This document shows positions 48,548-57,539 of a DNA stretch of 64,000 nt, one piece after another; position 1 is the first letter of the stretch; every line of letters begins with the position of its first letter. The position numbers were made by a program, and so were the translations under genes. Under the pieces are notes generated by a model, which saw only the letters and a program-made list of their open reading frames with translations, searched no databases and was not told the origin of the DNA. The stretch is from Streptomyces dysideae (lineage in GTDB: Bacteria > Actinomycetota > Actinomycetes > Streptomycetales > Streptomycetaceae), in contig NZ_KQ949091.1 in NCBI RefSeq assembly GCF_001514305.1, forward strand, positions 148,595-212,594. Reading direction: 5' to 3'.

Positions 48548-49645
48548 ATGCCCACGCAGGCCGGACTCGTCACCACGCTGCCCGCCCCGCTGCCCCGCTC
48601 GCAGGCGGACGCCCCGCAGCTGGTCGGCCTGCCCGGGGCCAGGATGCTGACGCAGCGCGGCGACGACGAACTGGTGGTCCGGCGCATGGACGGAGGCTCC
48701 GGCACCGTACGTTTCCCGGCCCCCTGGCCCCGCCGCTACGGCACCAGCACGGTGGCGCCCGACGGCAGTCTGGCCGTCTTCGCGGGCGTGCACGCGGTGC
48801 GGGCGGTGGACCCGGCGGGCGAGGTGCGCTGGGAGATACGGCACGGCTGCTGGTCCGGCGGCGCGGCCTGCGTGGGCAGCGGACGGATGCACTCCGCCTT
48901 CGACGAGTACGCCGACGACCGCGACCACCGCCACGCCGAGGGCGGCTCGGCAGGCTTCTCGGCGGACGGCCGGCTGGTCTGGGCGCACATACGGGGGCCG
49001 CTGCCCGAAGGCCCGCTGGGCACGGAGACGGTGGACGAGTGGCTGATCATCGACGCCGCCGACGGACGCCCGTTCGTCCGGGCCGACATCCAGGCGGCGG
49101 CCGCGGGCAGCGAGCACGTACCCCACCCCGACCCGGCCCAGATGGGCCTGAGCATCGGTGAGGGCCAGGACGGGGCGCCCCTGCGCTGGGGCCGCTGGGA
49201 CGGAGACGACCTGCACATCCAGCACTTCGACCACGCGGACCTGGTCCTGCTCGGTGTGAGCCCGTCGGGCGACCACCTCATGACGGTGAACCACGACCAG
49301 GACACCCTGGCCGTGCACGAGACCAAGAACGGCTCGGTCACGGCGACCTGGGACGCCGAGTCCACGATCCCCCCACACCCCGAGACGGAGCCCGACAACG
49401 ACGAGGCACCGCTCTTCTGGGACTGGGCAGGCGGCTTCGTGGACGAGTCGACGGTCATCGCGGGCACGATGGAGAGCGACGAGGATTGGGGCGAGGGCCG
49501 GCACTGGCTCCTGCGGACGACCGGGACACGGGAACCGGAGCAACTCCGCTACCCCTTCCCCGTGTCCGGGATCCCGACCGCGCTCGGGGACGGGACCTGG
49601 TACATGGTCGAGGGGGACGACGTACACGTGTGGACGTGCGACTGA
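48548..49645 (+). CDS. Beta-propeller-like hypothetical protein
   Basis: A 365-residue soluble protein. Repeats of strand-turn units such as VAPDGSLAVFAGVHAVRAVDP and VSPSGDHLMTVNHDQDTLAVHE recall WD40/YncE-type propellers. No signal peptide. RBS GGAGG lies before the ATG. No partner can be named. Confidence 0.7.
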   Translation: MPTQAGLVTTLPAPLPRSQADAPQLVGLPGARMLTQRGDDELVVRRMDGGSGTVRFPAPWPRRYGTSTVAPDGSLAVFAGVHAVRAVDPAGEVRWEIRHGCWSGGAACVGSGRMHSAFDEYADDRDHRHAEGGSAGFSADGRLVWAHIRGPLPEGPLGTETVDEWLIIDAADGRPFVRADIQAAAAGSEHVPHPDPAQMGLSIGEGQDGAPLRWGRWDGDDLHIQHFDHADLVLLGVSPSGDHLMTVNHDQDTLAVHETKNGSVTATWDAESTIPPHPETEPDNDEAPLFWDWAGGFVDESTVIAGTMESDEDWGEGRHWLLRTTGTREPEQLRYPFPVSGIPTALGDGTWYMVEGDDVHVWTCD

Positions 49646-49728
49646 GTGCGTGACTCGGCCGGCCATCGTGGGTTGTTGCCGAATCGGCAAAAACCTTCGA
49701 GCGGGAATTGCCGGAGTGACGCGCGGGA

Positions 49729-50511
49729 TCAGGAAGCCCGCGTGAGCACCACGGTCCGCATACCCCCCGGCCCGCTCTGCTCGTGCGTGACCCGCAGCCC
49801 GGCGACCCGGAACTGCTCCAGCACCCACGTGTGGGCCAGCCGCAGCTTGCGGTAACTGTGCGTCCCCAGCGTCCAGTTGCCGTCTGAGGCGCCACGGGTG
49901 TGGACGAGATCGTGCACCACGACCGTGTAGTCGTTGTAGTCGTCGGGGTACTCCAGGAAGCACGTCATGATCCGGTCCTCGGTCGCGCGGACCGGGATGA
50001 AGCGGTCCGTGCCCGTCAGCGGAACCGTCAGATCGCGGTACGCGAACACGGCCGCCCCGTCGGGCGCGAGGGCGGCGGCGACATCGGCGAACAGCGCGGC
50101 GACGTCCCCTCTGGTCGGCAGATGCGTCAGCGTGTCCCCCAGACACACGACGGCTCCGACGGAGCCCGGCCGCACAAGCGTCGGCAACGCGGTACGCACG
50201 TCCGCCCGAACCGGCCGTACGGCAGGCAAGCCGTCGGAGTGCGAGGCCAGTTCGGCCAGCAGCGCCTCACTCAGATCGACGGCGAAGACGACGTCGAAGC
50301 CGAGCCCCGCCAGGGCCAGGCTGCCGTGTCCCGGCCCGCACCCCAGATCCACGGCCACCGTCCCGCCCGCCCCCGGAACGACACCCCACTCCATCAGGCT
50401 CGCGCGCTGGGCCGCGGCGAGTGAGTCGAGATCACCGCCCAGCATCCAGGTGTAGTGCTCGGCGAGAAACCGGTCGTAGTGATCAGCGGCGTTGGTCATG
50501 GCGATCGTCAC
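49729..50511 (-). CDS. Class I SAM-dependent methyltransferase
   Basis: A 260-residue protein with SAM motif I AVDLGCGPGHGSLALA, VFAVDLSEALL as motif II and PDGAAVFAYRDL late in the fold. An N-terminal DHYDRFLAEHYTWMLGG segment recurs in small-molecule methyltransferases. Divergent from the Lrp/AsnC regulator, which may control it. Confidence 0.8.
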   Translation of the reverse strand: MTIAMTNAADHYDRFLAEHYTWMLGGDLDSLAAAQRASLMEWGVVPGAGGTVAVDLGCGPGHGSLALAGLGFDVVFAVDLSEALLAELASHSDGLPAVRPVRADVRTALPTLVRPGSVGAVVCLGDTLTHLPTRGDVAALFADVAAALAPDGAAVFAYRDLTVPLTGTDRFIPVRATEDRIMTCFLEYPDDYNDYTVVVHDLVHTRGASDGNWTLGTHSYRKLRLAHTWVLEQFRVAGLRVTHEQSGPGGMRTVVLTRAS

Positions 50512-50589
50512 GGCGGAAACCTAGACCGCCATACGGCGATGTGGAGACCGGCCCGAACGATATTCGGAGCACCCCGCAAAATAGCCACC

Positions 50590-51048
50590 ATGGACGACAC
50601 TGATACGGCGATCCTCAGTCATCTCCAGCGCGATGCACGGCTCACCAACCGCGAACTCGCCCGCAAGGTCGGCATCGCACCGTCCACCTGCCTGGAACGG
50701 GTCCGCTCCCTGCGCGCCCGAGGCGTGATCACCGGCTACCACGCGGCAGTACAGCCACGCCTGTTGGGCCGCTCACTCCAGGCCCTGGTCTTCGCCCGCC
50801 TGCGCCCCCTGAGCCGCGACGTCATCCAGGGCTTCGAGACGTACCTCTCCGAACTCCCCGAAGTGGTCTCGGTCTTCGTGGTCTCCGGCGACGACGACTT
50901 CATCGTCCACGTGGCCGTGCCCGACATCGAGCACCTGCACGCCTTCCTCATGGACCGCTTCAGCGCCCGCCGGGAGGTGGTGAGTTTCCGCAGCTCGGTG
51001 ATCTACCAGCAGACGAGTACGAGGGTGATGACGCCGTTGAGCCGTTGA
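50590..51048 (+). CDS. Lrp/AsnC family regulator
   Basis: A 152-residue protein. HTH domain MDDTDTAILSHLQRDARLTN and RKVGIAPSTCLERVRSLRARGVI at the N-terminus; a RAM effector domain with DDDFIVHVAVPDIEHLHAFL follows. Lrp proteins sense amino acids. It diverges from the methyltransferase gene. Confidence 0.88.
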   Translation: MDDTDTAILSHLQRDARLTNRELARKVGIAPSTCLERVRSLRARGVITGYHAAVQPRLLGRSLQALVFARLRPLSRDVIQGFETYLSELPEVVSVFVVSGDDDFIVHVAVPDIEHLHAFLMDRFSARREVVSFRSSVIYQQTSTRVMTPLSR

Positions 51049-51124
51049 GCCGTTGACCGGCGATCAGAAGAGTCCGGCGGAGTAACGGCCCGCGGAGGGG
51101 CTCGCGGTTCGACATCAACGTCGT

Positions 51125-51937
51125 TCACGCACCACGCGGGCGGACATGAATCCCCAACCCGCCGGCCCCCGGCGCCTCCACGCCCGGCAGCAGCCGCATG
51201 TCACGGCCGTAGTCGCCACCGACGAGCGCCCGGAACGGCACCGGCTCGTCCGTGAACAGCCCGTCGAGCCGTCGACCGTACTCCCGTAGCACCGCCGCGA
51301 ACCGCTCCTCGGGCAGGTCGACCGTGCCGTACACCGCGAACGGTTCGAGCGGCGCCATGCCGGTGAACCACAACACGCCGTGCTGCAACGGGTGGAGTAC
51401 GTCCGTGAGGTTCCCGTGGACGCCCCGGTCGGAGAACGCCGACTCCCGGGCGCCGATCGTCATCGACAGCAGGGCCCGCCGCCCGCCCAGCGCACCGTCC
51501 TCGCCGTAGGGCGGCGGGACCGCCGGGCCGTGGGCGAAGCCGTTGGTGAACACCCGGTCGATCCAGCCCTTGAGGATCGCGGGCACGGAGAACCACCACA
51601 TAGGGAACTGCAGGACCACCGCGTCCGACCAACGCACCTTGTCCTGCTCGGCCGTGACGTCGGCCGAGAGCCGGCCCGCCAGTGTGGCCCGCTCCTGGGC
51701 GGCCAGTATGTCGAGGCGCTGGTCCGCGGCGTGGTCGGGGATGTCGTCGGCGTCCACCGCCGCCTTCCACTTCATGGCGTACAGGTCGGACACCTTCACC
51801 TCGTGCCCCGCCGCACGCAGGTGCCCGACCGCGAAGTCGGTCAAGGCGGCGTTGAGGGAACGGGGTTCCGGGTGGGCGCTCACGACGAGGATCTTCTTAC
51901 GCCGCGGTCGCGGCCGCGTGGAGGTCGTATCGGTCAT
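51125..51937 (-). CDS. NAD(P)H oxidoreductase, flavodoxin-like fold
   Basis: A 270-residue protein of the NQO1/MdaB group. KKILVVSAHPEPRSLNAAL binds the flavin phosphate, and VVLQFPMWWFSVPAILKGWIDRVF is the FMN/FAD motif. It reduces quinones or similar compounds. The ATG at 51937 is preferred. Divergent from the XRE regulator at 52047, which probably controls it. Confidence 0.88.
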   Translation of the reverse strand: MTDTTSTRPRPRRKKILVVSAHPEPRSLNAALTDFAVGHLRAAGHEVKVSDLYAMKWKAAVDADDIPDHAADQRLDILAAQERATLAGRLSADVTAEQDKVRWSDAVVLQFPMWWFSVPAILKGWIDRVFTNGFAHGPAVPPPYGEDGALGGRRALLSMTIGARESAFSDRGVHGNLTDVLHPLQHGVLWFTGMAPLEPFAVYGTVDLPEERFAAVLREYGRRLDGLFTDEPVPFRALVGGDYGRDMRLLPGVEAPGAGGLGIHVRPRGA

Positions 51938-52046
51938 ACGGCCACGCTCTCCCGGTGACGACCGGGTAGCCAGCACCCTGTTCGACCGGCGGACCGGGAT
52001 TCCTGGTACTGCGAGACCCACCCATGACGCACCCATACTTGACGGC

Positions 52047-52991
52047 ATGGACGGGGTCGGGCACGGGGACAGGGACGGGGACGGGGTGGACCAGATCAGG
52101 CACACAGAGGGCACAGTGGACACAGCCAACCGCACCGGCAGCAACGGCCAACACATCGACGGCATCGACGGCGTCGGGGGCGACACCCACCGCGCCCTCG
52201 GCGGCTTCCTGCGCGCCCGCCGTGGACGTGTCGCGCCGGAGCACGTAGGGCTCCCCGGCGGCGGCCGCCGCCGCGTGCGCGGTCTACGCCGCGAGGAGCT
52301 GGCCCAGCTGGCCGGGATCAGCGTCGACTACTACGTACGCCTCGAGCAGGGCCGCGCAACCCAGCCGTCCCCCGAGGTCCTCGACGCCCTCGCCAGGGCG
52401 CTCGGCCTGGACGCGGCGGAACGCAGGCACCTCACCACCCTGGCCGGCACCCGGCGCGACCCAGTCCCCGAGGCGCAGGTCAGCCCCATGCTCCGCCGCA
52501 TCCTGGCCTCCATGACCGACCTCCCGGCCTTCGCCACGAACCACCGCCTGGACGTCGTGGCCTGGAACGACCTGGGCGCCGAACTGATCGGCGGCCTGGG
52601 CGACCCCGCCCGCCGCGACCGCAACAACGCCAGGTTCCTGTTCCTCGACCCCGCGTCCCGGCAGGTCCACCCCGAGTGGGAGGACCGGGCGGCAGAGGCC
52701 GTGGGCCAGCTACGGGTCTCCGCGGGCCGCTACCCCGACGACGCGGAACTGGCCGCACTCATCACCGAACTGTCCACCCACAGCCCCGACTTCCGCCGCA
52801 TCTGGGCCACCGGCGAGGTAGTCATGTGCACAGCCGGCCGCAAGCGCCTACGGCACCCGAAGGCCGGCCTGCTCACCCTGAACTTCGAGACCCTGCACGT
52901 ACCGGCCGGGCCCGGCGACACGGGCCTGGTGGTCCATGTGTTCAGCGCGGAGGAGGACAGCGGGGAGGCTGTGGCCCTCGGCCGGTTGTGA
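52047..52991 (+). CDS. XRE regulator with MmyB-like ligand domain
   Basis: About 314 residues. After a low-complexity start comes the HTH (LRREELAQLAGISVDYYVRLEQGR) and a PAS-like MmyB/MLTR domain (LPAFATNHRLDVVAWNDLGAEL). This class commonly represses the divergent oxidoreductase gene and responds to small ligands. The N-terminal 50 residues before HRALGGFLRARR are Gly/Asp-rich and a later start is possible. Confidence 0.85.
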   Translation: MDGVGHGDRDGDGVDQIRHTEGTVDTANRTGSNGQHIDGIDGVGGDTHRALGGFLRARRGRVAPEHVGLPGGGRRRVRGLRREELAQLAGISVDYYVRLEQGRATQPSPEVLDALARALGLDAAERRHLTTLAGTRRDPVPEAQVSPMLRRILASMTDLPAFATNHRLDVVAWNDLGAELIGGLGDPARRDRNNARFLFLDPASRQVHPEWEDRAAEAVGQLRVSAGRYPDDAELAALITELSTHSPDFRRIWATGEVVMCTAGRKRLRHPKAGLLTLNFETLHVPAGPGDTGLVVHVFSAEEDSGEAVALGRL

Positions 52992-53058
52992 CGGAGAGGC
53001 GGAGGCCACGGTCGCCCCTACGGGATCGAGCCCTGTCCCCGGCAATGAGGGTGGTGTA

Positions 53059-53235
53059 GTGCGCGGCCCCCGGAGCATCAGGTGGCGCGCGGGTGGGCAG
53101 ATCCCGCTGGAGTTCAGATCCAAAGGCGACGAGCTGCATCCGCACGCGCCGGGGTTGGACTGGCGGCTTGGGGCCGCGCTGGTGGTCCTGCTGCGCGGCT
53201 TCGGCCCCGACTCATGGGACACCAAGAAGAAGTGA
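53059..53235 (+). CDS. Small hypothetical protein
   Basis: A 58-residue frame from a GTG, with a hydrophobic helix (WRLGAALVVLLRGFG) and charged ends. No family recognised. Coding bias is acceptable but evidence is thin. Confidence 0.35.
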   Translation: MRGPRSIRWRAGGQIPLEFRSKGDELHPHAPGLDWRLGAALVVLLRGFGPDSWDTKKK

Positions 53236-53367
53236 CCGGAGTCGCGCCGCCGGTCGCGTCCCTCGCCGAGGGCGCGACCGGCCCTGATCGGGCACCGTCC
53301 GGGGCCGCCGGCCGCGCCAGGACGTTCAGCAAGATGGTGCTGGACGGCTGCGGTGAAGTGCCGCTGT

Positions 53368-54435
53368 TCACCGCCTGGCAGTCGAGCGCGCCCGCCGGAC
53401 CCTGAACCGGACTGCCAGAGCCACGAGAGCCAGGAATCCGGTCACCGTCAGCGCCCAGGCCGGGACACCGCCGACCCTCGTCACACCGCCCTCGTGGACC
53501 AACACGCGCTGGTACGGCGTGTCGGCCTTCGCCCTGCGCAGCTCATGGTCGCCGCTGATGCGATCCGGCTCGGGGAACCTCTGCTGGTACGCCGTGAGGA
53601 AGACATCCCCGGAACCCGCGAAGTCCCGTACCGCGTCCTTGGGAACGACCTTCCCGGCGTACAGCAGCTCCGGCTCCCGCCCCCCGATCGCCGAACGCGG
53701 CTCCATCCGGTGGTCGGCCAGCACATACAGCCCCAGCGACTGAGGGGTCTTCGCCAGCCGGGACAGCCGCATCGGGTACACCAGTTCCTCGCTGGCGAAG
53801 CGCAGCAGCAGCGGATCGAGGCTGCCCGTCAGCACCTCACCGCTCTCCGGGGCGAGCCGGACCGCCACGTACTCCCACTCCGCGTCCACATACGGCTTCA
53901 GCTCGGTCGCGAGGGCGTCCGGGAGCTCGAAACCGTTGTCGGCCAGCCAGTCGCGCAGGGCGTCCGGATCGGTGGCGGTCAGCCGGGCCACGTCGAAGGG
54001 ACCGAGGCGCTCGCGGCCGACCACGTCGACGGAGTCGGAGTCCTGCGGGGCGGCGCCCGAGGAGTCGTAGCCGCCCAGCCAGTCGAAGGGCCAGTCGTCG
54101 CTGTTCGGCCAGAAGTGGGTGCGGGCGCGGACCACGGGCCTGATCTCGCCCTCCAGGGCGTCGAACAGCGAGGTGTCGCCCAGCTCGACCGTCGCCCGAT
54201 CGGGTACGGGCATGATCCACGCGGCCTCCGGGGCGTTCCCGTCGACCGTCAGCCTCATCGCGATCTGCTCGGTGCGCCCGTCCCAGTGCACCGCCGAGAC
54301 TTCCCGGTCCACGCTGACCTGCATCGCTTTGTCGGACACCATCGCGCCGCAGCCGCACGCGTACGCCGGGTTGATCAGTGAGCCGAGCTGGAGTCCGACC
54401 AGCATCAGCCCGACCACCAGCAGCTTCTGTTTCAC
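53368..54435 (-). CDS. DUF2330 exported membrane protein
   Basis: A 355-residue protein from a GTG. The signal sequence (LLVVGLMLVGLQLGSL) is followed by ACGCGAMVSDKAMQV, the DUF2330 hallmark with its Cys pair. The C-terminus has one membrane helix (WALTVTGFLALVALAVRF) and a basic tail. DUF2330 proteins are cell-surface proteins of unknown function in actinobacteria. Confidence 0.82.
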   Translation of the reverse strand: MKQKLLVVGLMLVGLQLGSLINPAYACGCGAMVSDKAMQVSVDREVSAVHWDGRTEQIAMRLTVDGNAPEAAWIMPVPDRATVELGDTSLFDALEGEIRPVVRARTHFWPNSDDWPFDWLGGYDSSGAAPQDSDSVDVVGRERLGPFDVARLTATDPDALRDWLADNGFELPDALATELKPYVDAEWEYVAVRLAPESGEVLTGSLDPLLLRFASEELVYPMRLSRLAKTPQSLGLYVLADHRMEPRSAIGGREPELLYAGKVVPKDAVRDFAGSGDVFLTAYQQRFPEPDRISGDHELRRAKADTPYQRVLVHEGGVTRVGGVPAWALTVTGFLALVALAVRFRVRRARSTARR

Positions 54436-54836
54436 GTACTTGTCCCCCTTGACGTTCTTCGCACGTACGGACGGCGCGCGGATCCCGCTGGTTCCGGATC
54501 CGGGCCGGGGCCGGGACGCGGCCGAACTCCGGTGAAGTGCGGTGAACGGTGGCGCGAGCTGCGTACGCCGTATGAGAATGCCGCGAGTCTCCCTTGATCC
54601 GGCTTGCTCCAGGGGGTCTTGATCAGTTCGTGATCCGGGTTCCATTTCTTCGTGCCCGACGTCCCCTGGGTGAACGTCGTCATCACCGTCATACCGCCGG
54701 GCCGACCTCAACGGACTCGACGGGCCTCAACAGACCTCACGGCGCCGCCGAGCAGAGAAAGCCCAGTCCGGCGCACCGGCGAAGGGTGCGCAGGCCTGGG
54801 CCTCCTGCCGTTCCTGTCAGCCCTCGGCAGGCCCCG

Positions 54837-56915
54837 TCAGCCCGTGTGGACCTTCAGTGCCGTCCGGACGGCGGATTCGAGTGCGCCTTCGATCCAGGCG
54901 GGCTTGATAGAGGTGTGGTCCCCCGCGAAGTGCAGCGGTCCTTCGGAGGTGGGGACGTCGGGGAACAGTTCCGCGTGCTGGCCGGGGAAGAGGACGGAAG
55001 CCTCACCGTAGGCGTAGTGGTCACGCATCCAGGACTGTGTCCTGCACTTGTTGGTGAAGAAGACCTCGCACCGGCGGCCGAAGACGGCCTGGATTCCGGC
55101 GAGTGCGCGCAGATACCGCTCTTCGTCGGCGAACGCGTCCCACTTGAGGGCGTCGTCCGACCAGCTGTAGGAGGCGAGCATGACGCCTCCGTCGCTGCCT
55201 TCCATAGGGTGCGCGTGTTCGAAGTACATGAAGCGGTTGGCGTTGTCGCTCACAGATCCGCCGCCACGGATATGAGCGGCATCCGGTTCGCCGCTCGCGA
55301 CGGGCCGGAAGACGGCGAAGCACTCCTTGAGTTCGCCGGGGATCGTCACCCCCAGGTCCTTCACGGACCTGTGCGCTCCGAGGTGCCTGGCGTCCCTGAT
55401 CGTGCCCGCCCTGTACTTGTCGTAGAGCTTTTCTTCAATGGAGTTCAGCGTCTCCCGCCACTGCTCCTCGGTGAACTCCCACCAGCGCTGGGAGAACTCC
55501 AGCAGCACCTTGGTCGCGGCGTCGTAGTGCAGCTCCGTGACGGCCCGGCGCTTGCCGTAGGAGAGCGGAGGGTCGAAGGTCACGTGGCGCAGTCCGGCGA
55601 AGGGGACGGTGATGATCGCCTCGTCACCCTCGAAGACCTCGGTGACACCCCCCTTGCCGGTCTGGCAGTCCTCCGAGACGGTGTGCACCCGCACCTTGCC
55701 CTCGCCCCGTTCGATGCGTACGGCGCGCCTGTCGAGCCTGACGTTTCGCTTCACCGGCGCGTACAGCGCGTCGACGAGCACCGCTGTGCCGCCCTTGAGC
55801 TCCCAGAACTTGGTGCTCGGGGCGATCAGCACGCTGGACAGGAAGCTGTGCACGAAGGAGAGGTGCAGCCGCGAGGTCAGGTTCTGGATGGTGCCGATGA
55901 GGTCGATGGTCCTGGTGTCGAGCCCGGCGACCTCGGTCAGATACCGGTACATGGACCAGTGGCCGTACTTCTCCAGGACCGTGATCCACCCGTTGACGAG
56001 GGCGGTTCCCTCCTTGTCCTGGACCAGCCGGCGTGCGGGTTCAAGGGCCTGGGTGAGAATGGCGGAGGCGGTCTTCGTGCGGTTGGGGCCTGTGACGCCG
56101 AAGGAGTCGTTGATCTTTTCGGGGTTCTTCTCGTAGTCGGCGCGGCGCATGTGCATGCCGTTGACATGAATCCAGGCGCGGTTGGCCTTCCGCCCGGGGT
56201 TGTCGACCTCCACATCCACCAGGTAGAACTCCTGGCGCGCGAGGTCGTACTTCTTGATCAGTGCCATGAGGAGCGGGTGGCTGTCGGGCAGGCGCATGGC
56301 CCCGGCTTCGGCGTACTGCTGGGGGTCGGCGAACGGCTGCTCCCCGTTCTCGTGGCCGCCCTTGCGGAAGGTCTTGATGCGGCCGCCGACGCGGTTGCCG
56401 TTGGCTTCGATCACGACGACCTCGTGGCCCGCCCGGTTGAGCAGGTCGGCGGCGAGCAGGCCGGCCGGTCCGGCGCCGATGACCAGCACCCGTTTCGTGG
56501 CCTGCCCCCGGCTGGCGGGCAGGCCGTTCTCGATGGCCCTGAGGTAGGCCGGGACAAGGGAGTTGTCGTGCTCGTCGTAGACGGCGATGGCGCGGGCGAC
56601 CGTCCGGTACGCCTGGTGGTCGATGCCGGGCGGCACCGTGGCCGGCGCCGTCGAGGGAGCGATGGCAGGACTCAACGCGGTCGCGGGCGCGGCGGAGGCG
56701 ACGGCGAGCCCGGCGGCGAGCGCCGAGGCACCGGTCGCCGTGACCACGGCGCGACGCGAGGGTGGTGGCACGTCGGGCGACGGCGGTGAGGGCTGGGAGG
56801 TGTGTGAAGCACTCGGAGCGAGATGCTCTTCGTTCTGCTCTTCGCTCGATGTGGCCGGGATCTTCGTGAGGGGAGCACTCGCGTGTGCAGCGCTCAGGTT
56901 CTGTGTGCTCATCAC
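54837..56915 (-). CDS. Exported flavin amine oxidase, L-glutamate-oxidase-like
   Basis: A 692-residue FAD enzyme. After a Pro/Ser-rich start comes a Tat-like SRRAVVTATGASALAAG. The FAD dinucleotide motif is VLVIGAGPAGLLAADLLNRAG with EANGNRVGGRIKTF, and the C-terminal FAD segment is LHFAGDHTSIKPAWIEGALES. Length and the GNRVGGRIKTF and PAWIEGALES motifs fit the Streptomyces L-glutamate oxidase group, which releases ammonia and peroxide. Substrate is inferred. Confidence 0.8.
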   Translation of the reverse strand: MMSTQNLSAAHASAPLTKIPATSSEEQNEEHLAPSASHTSQPSPPSPDVPPPSRRAVVTATGASALAAGLAVASAAPATALSPAIAPSTAPATVPPGIDHQAYRTVARAIAVYDEHDNSLVPAYLRAIENGLPASRGQATKRVLVIGAGPAGLLAADLLNRAGHEVVVIEANGNRVGGRIKTFRKGGHENGEQPFADPQQYAEAGAMRLPDSHPLLMALIKKYDLARQEFYLVDVEVDNPGRKANRAWIHVNGMHMRRADYEKNPEKINDSFGVTGPNRTKTASAILTQALEPARRLVQDKEGTALVNGWITVLEKYGHWSMYRYLTEVAGLDTRTIDLIGTIQNLTSRLHLSFVHSFLSSVLIAPSTKFWELKGGTAVLVDALYAPVKRNVRLDRRAVRIERGEGKVRVHTVSEDCQTGKGGVTEVFEGDEAIITVPFAGLRHVTFDPPLSYGKRRAVTELHYDAATKVLLEFSQRWWEFTEEQWRETLNSIEEKLYDKYRAGTIRDARHLGAHRSVKDLGVTIPGELKECFAVFRPVASGEPDAAHIRGGGSVSDNANRFMYFEHAHPMEGSDGGVMLASYSWSDDALKWDAFADEERYLRALAGIQAVFGRRCEVFFTNKCRTQSWMRDHYAYGEASVLFPGQHAELFPDVPTSEGPLHFAGDHTSIKPAWIEGALESAVRTALKVHTG

Positions 56916-56949
56916 GCTTCACACTCGGCGTATGAACCGTGCGAAGTAA

Positions 56950-57539
56950 GCGAATTCACACGGACGAGGACCGCAAACCACTCGAACCACTGAGATCGGT
57001 TTGTTTTTTTGCGGGACCAATAGTCAAGACAGCGGTCACTTGGGGCTGTTGCGGCCGAGGCGTAGCCGCGGCGGGTCTCCAGACGCCAAGCGGTGTGCTT
57101 GAAGTCCCGGAAGAGGTGCGAGATCGAGCTCGCGGATCACCGCTAGCGAGAGCCTGTCATGGCTGGACAAGGATGCGAGCCCGGCGGAGCTCGAACGATG
57201 CCCGCCCATACACGGTCGTCGTGGCCTCGGCTTGATCGGCCTGAACGACAGCCTCCTGCGCGCCTGTCTGCCACGCGAGCAGGGTAAGGGACCACGTGTG
57301 TGCGGGTGTTGCTACTCGACCCGGATAGCGACGCTCTGGCCAAACGTGCGGCCGAGATCGGGGAGTGATCAGCAGGTCACGTGATCCGGCGAGGTCAAAC
57401 ACCGAACTGAGGCATCCTTGACCACTCGGCGTGTGCCTGATGCCCTTGGACGGTCGGGTGTCGATTTCGGGGGTCCCTTGGTGTCCAGGCTGGTTGCACC
57501 TGTGCTCTTTCGGTTCGCCGACAGCGGCACGGTGACCGT
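56950..57539. other. Gene-free region
   Basis: About 590 bases without a supported gene. A short plus-strand stretch (57301-57369, VRVLLLDPDSDALAKRAAEI) reads like a decayed coding fragment, perhaps of a DUF5919-type regulator. The promoter of the NB-ARC gene should lie near its right end. Confidence 0.4.

Noticed and set aside
47303..50146. A 947-codon minus-strand frame
   Set aside because: It covers the lyase and opposes the propeller-like gene in the wrong frame, with Arg/Pro/Gly-rich low-quality sequence typical of GC-rich shadow frames.
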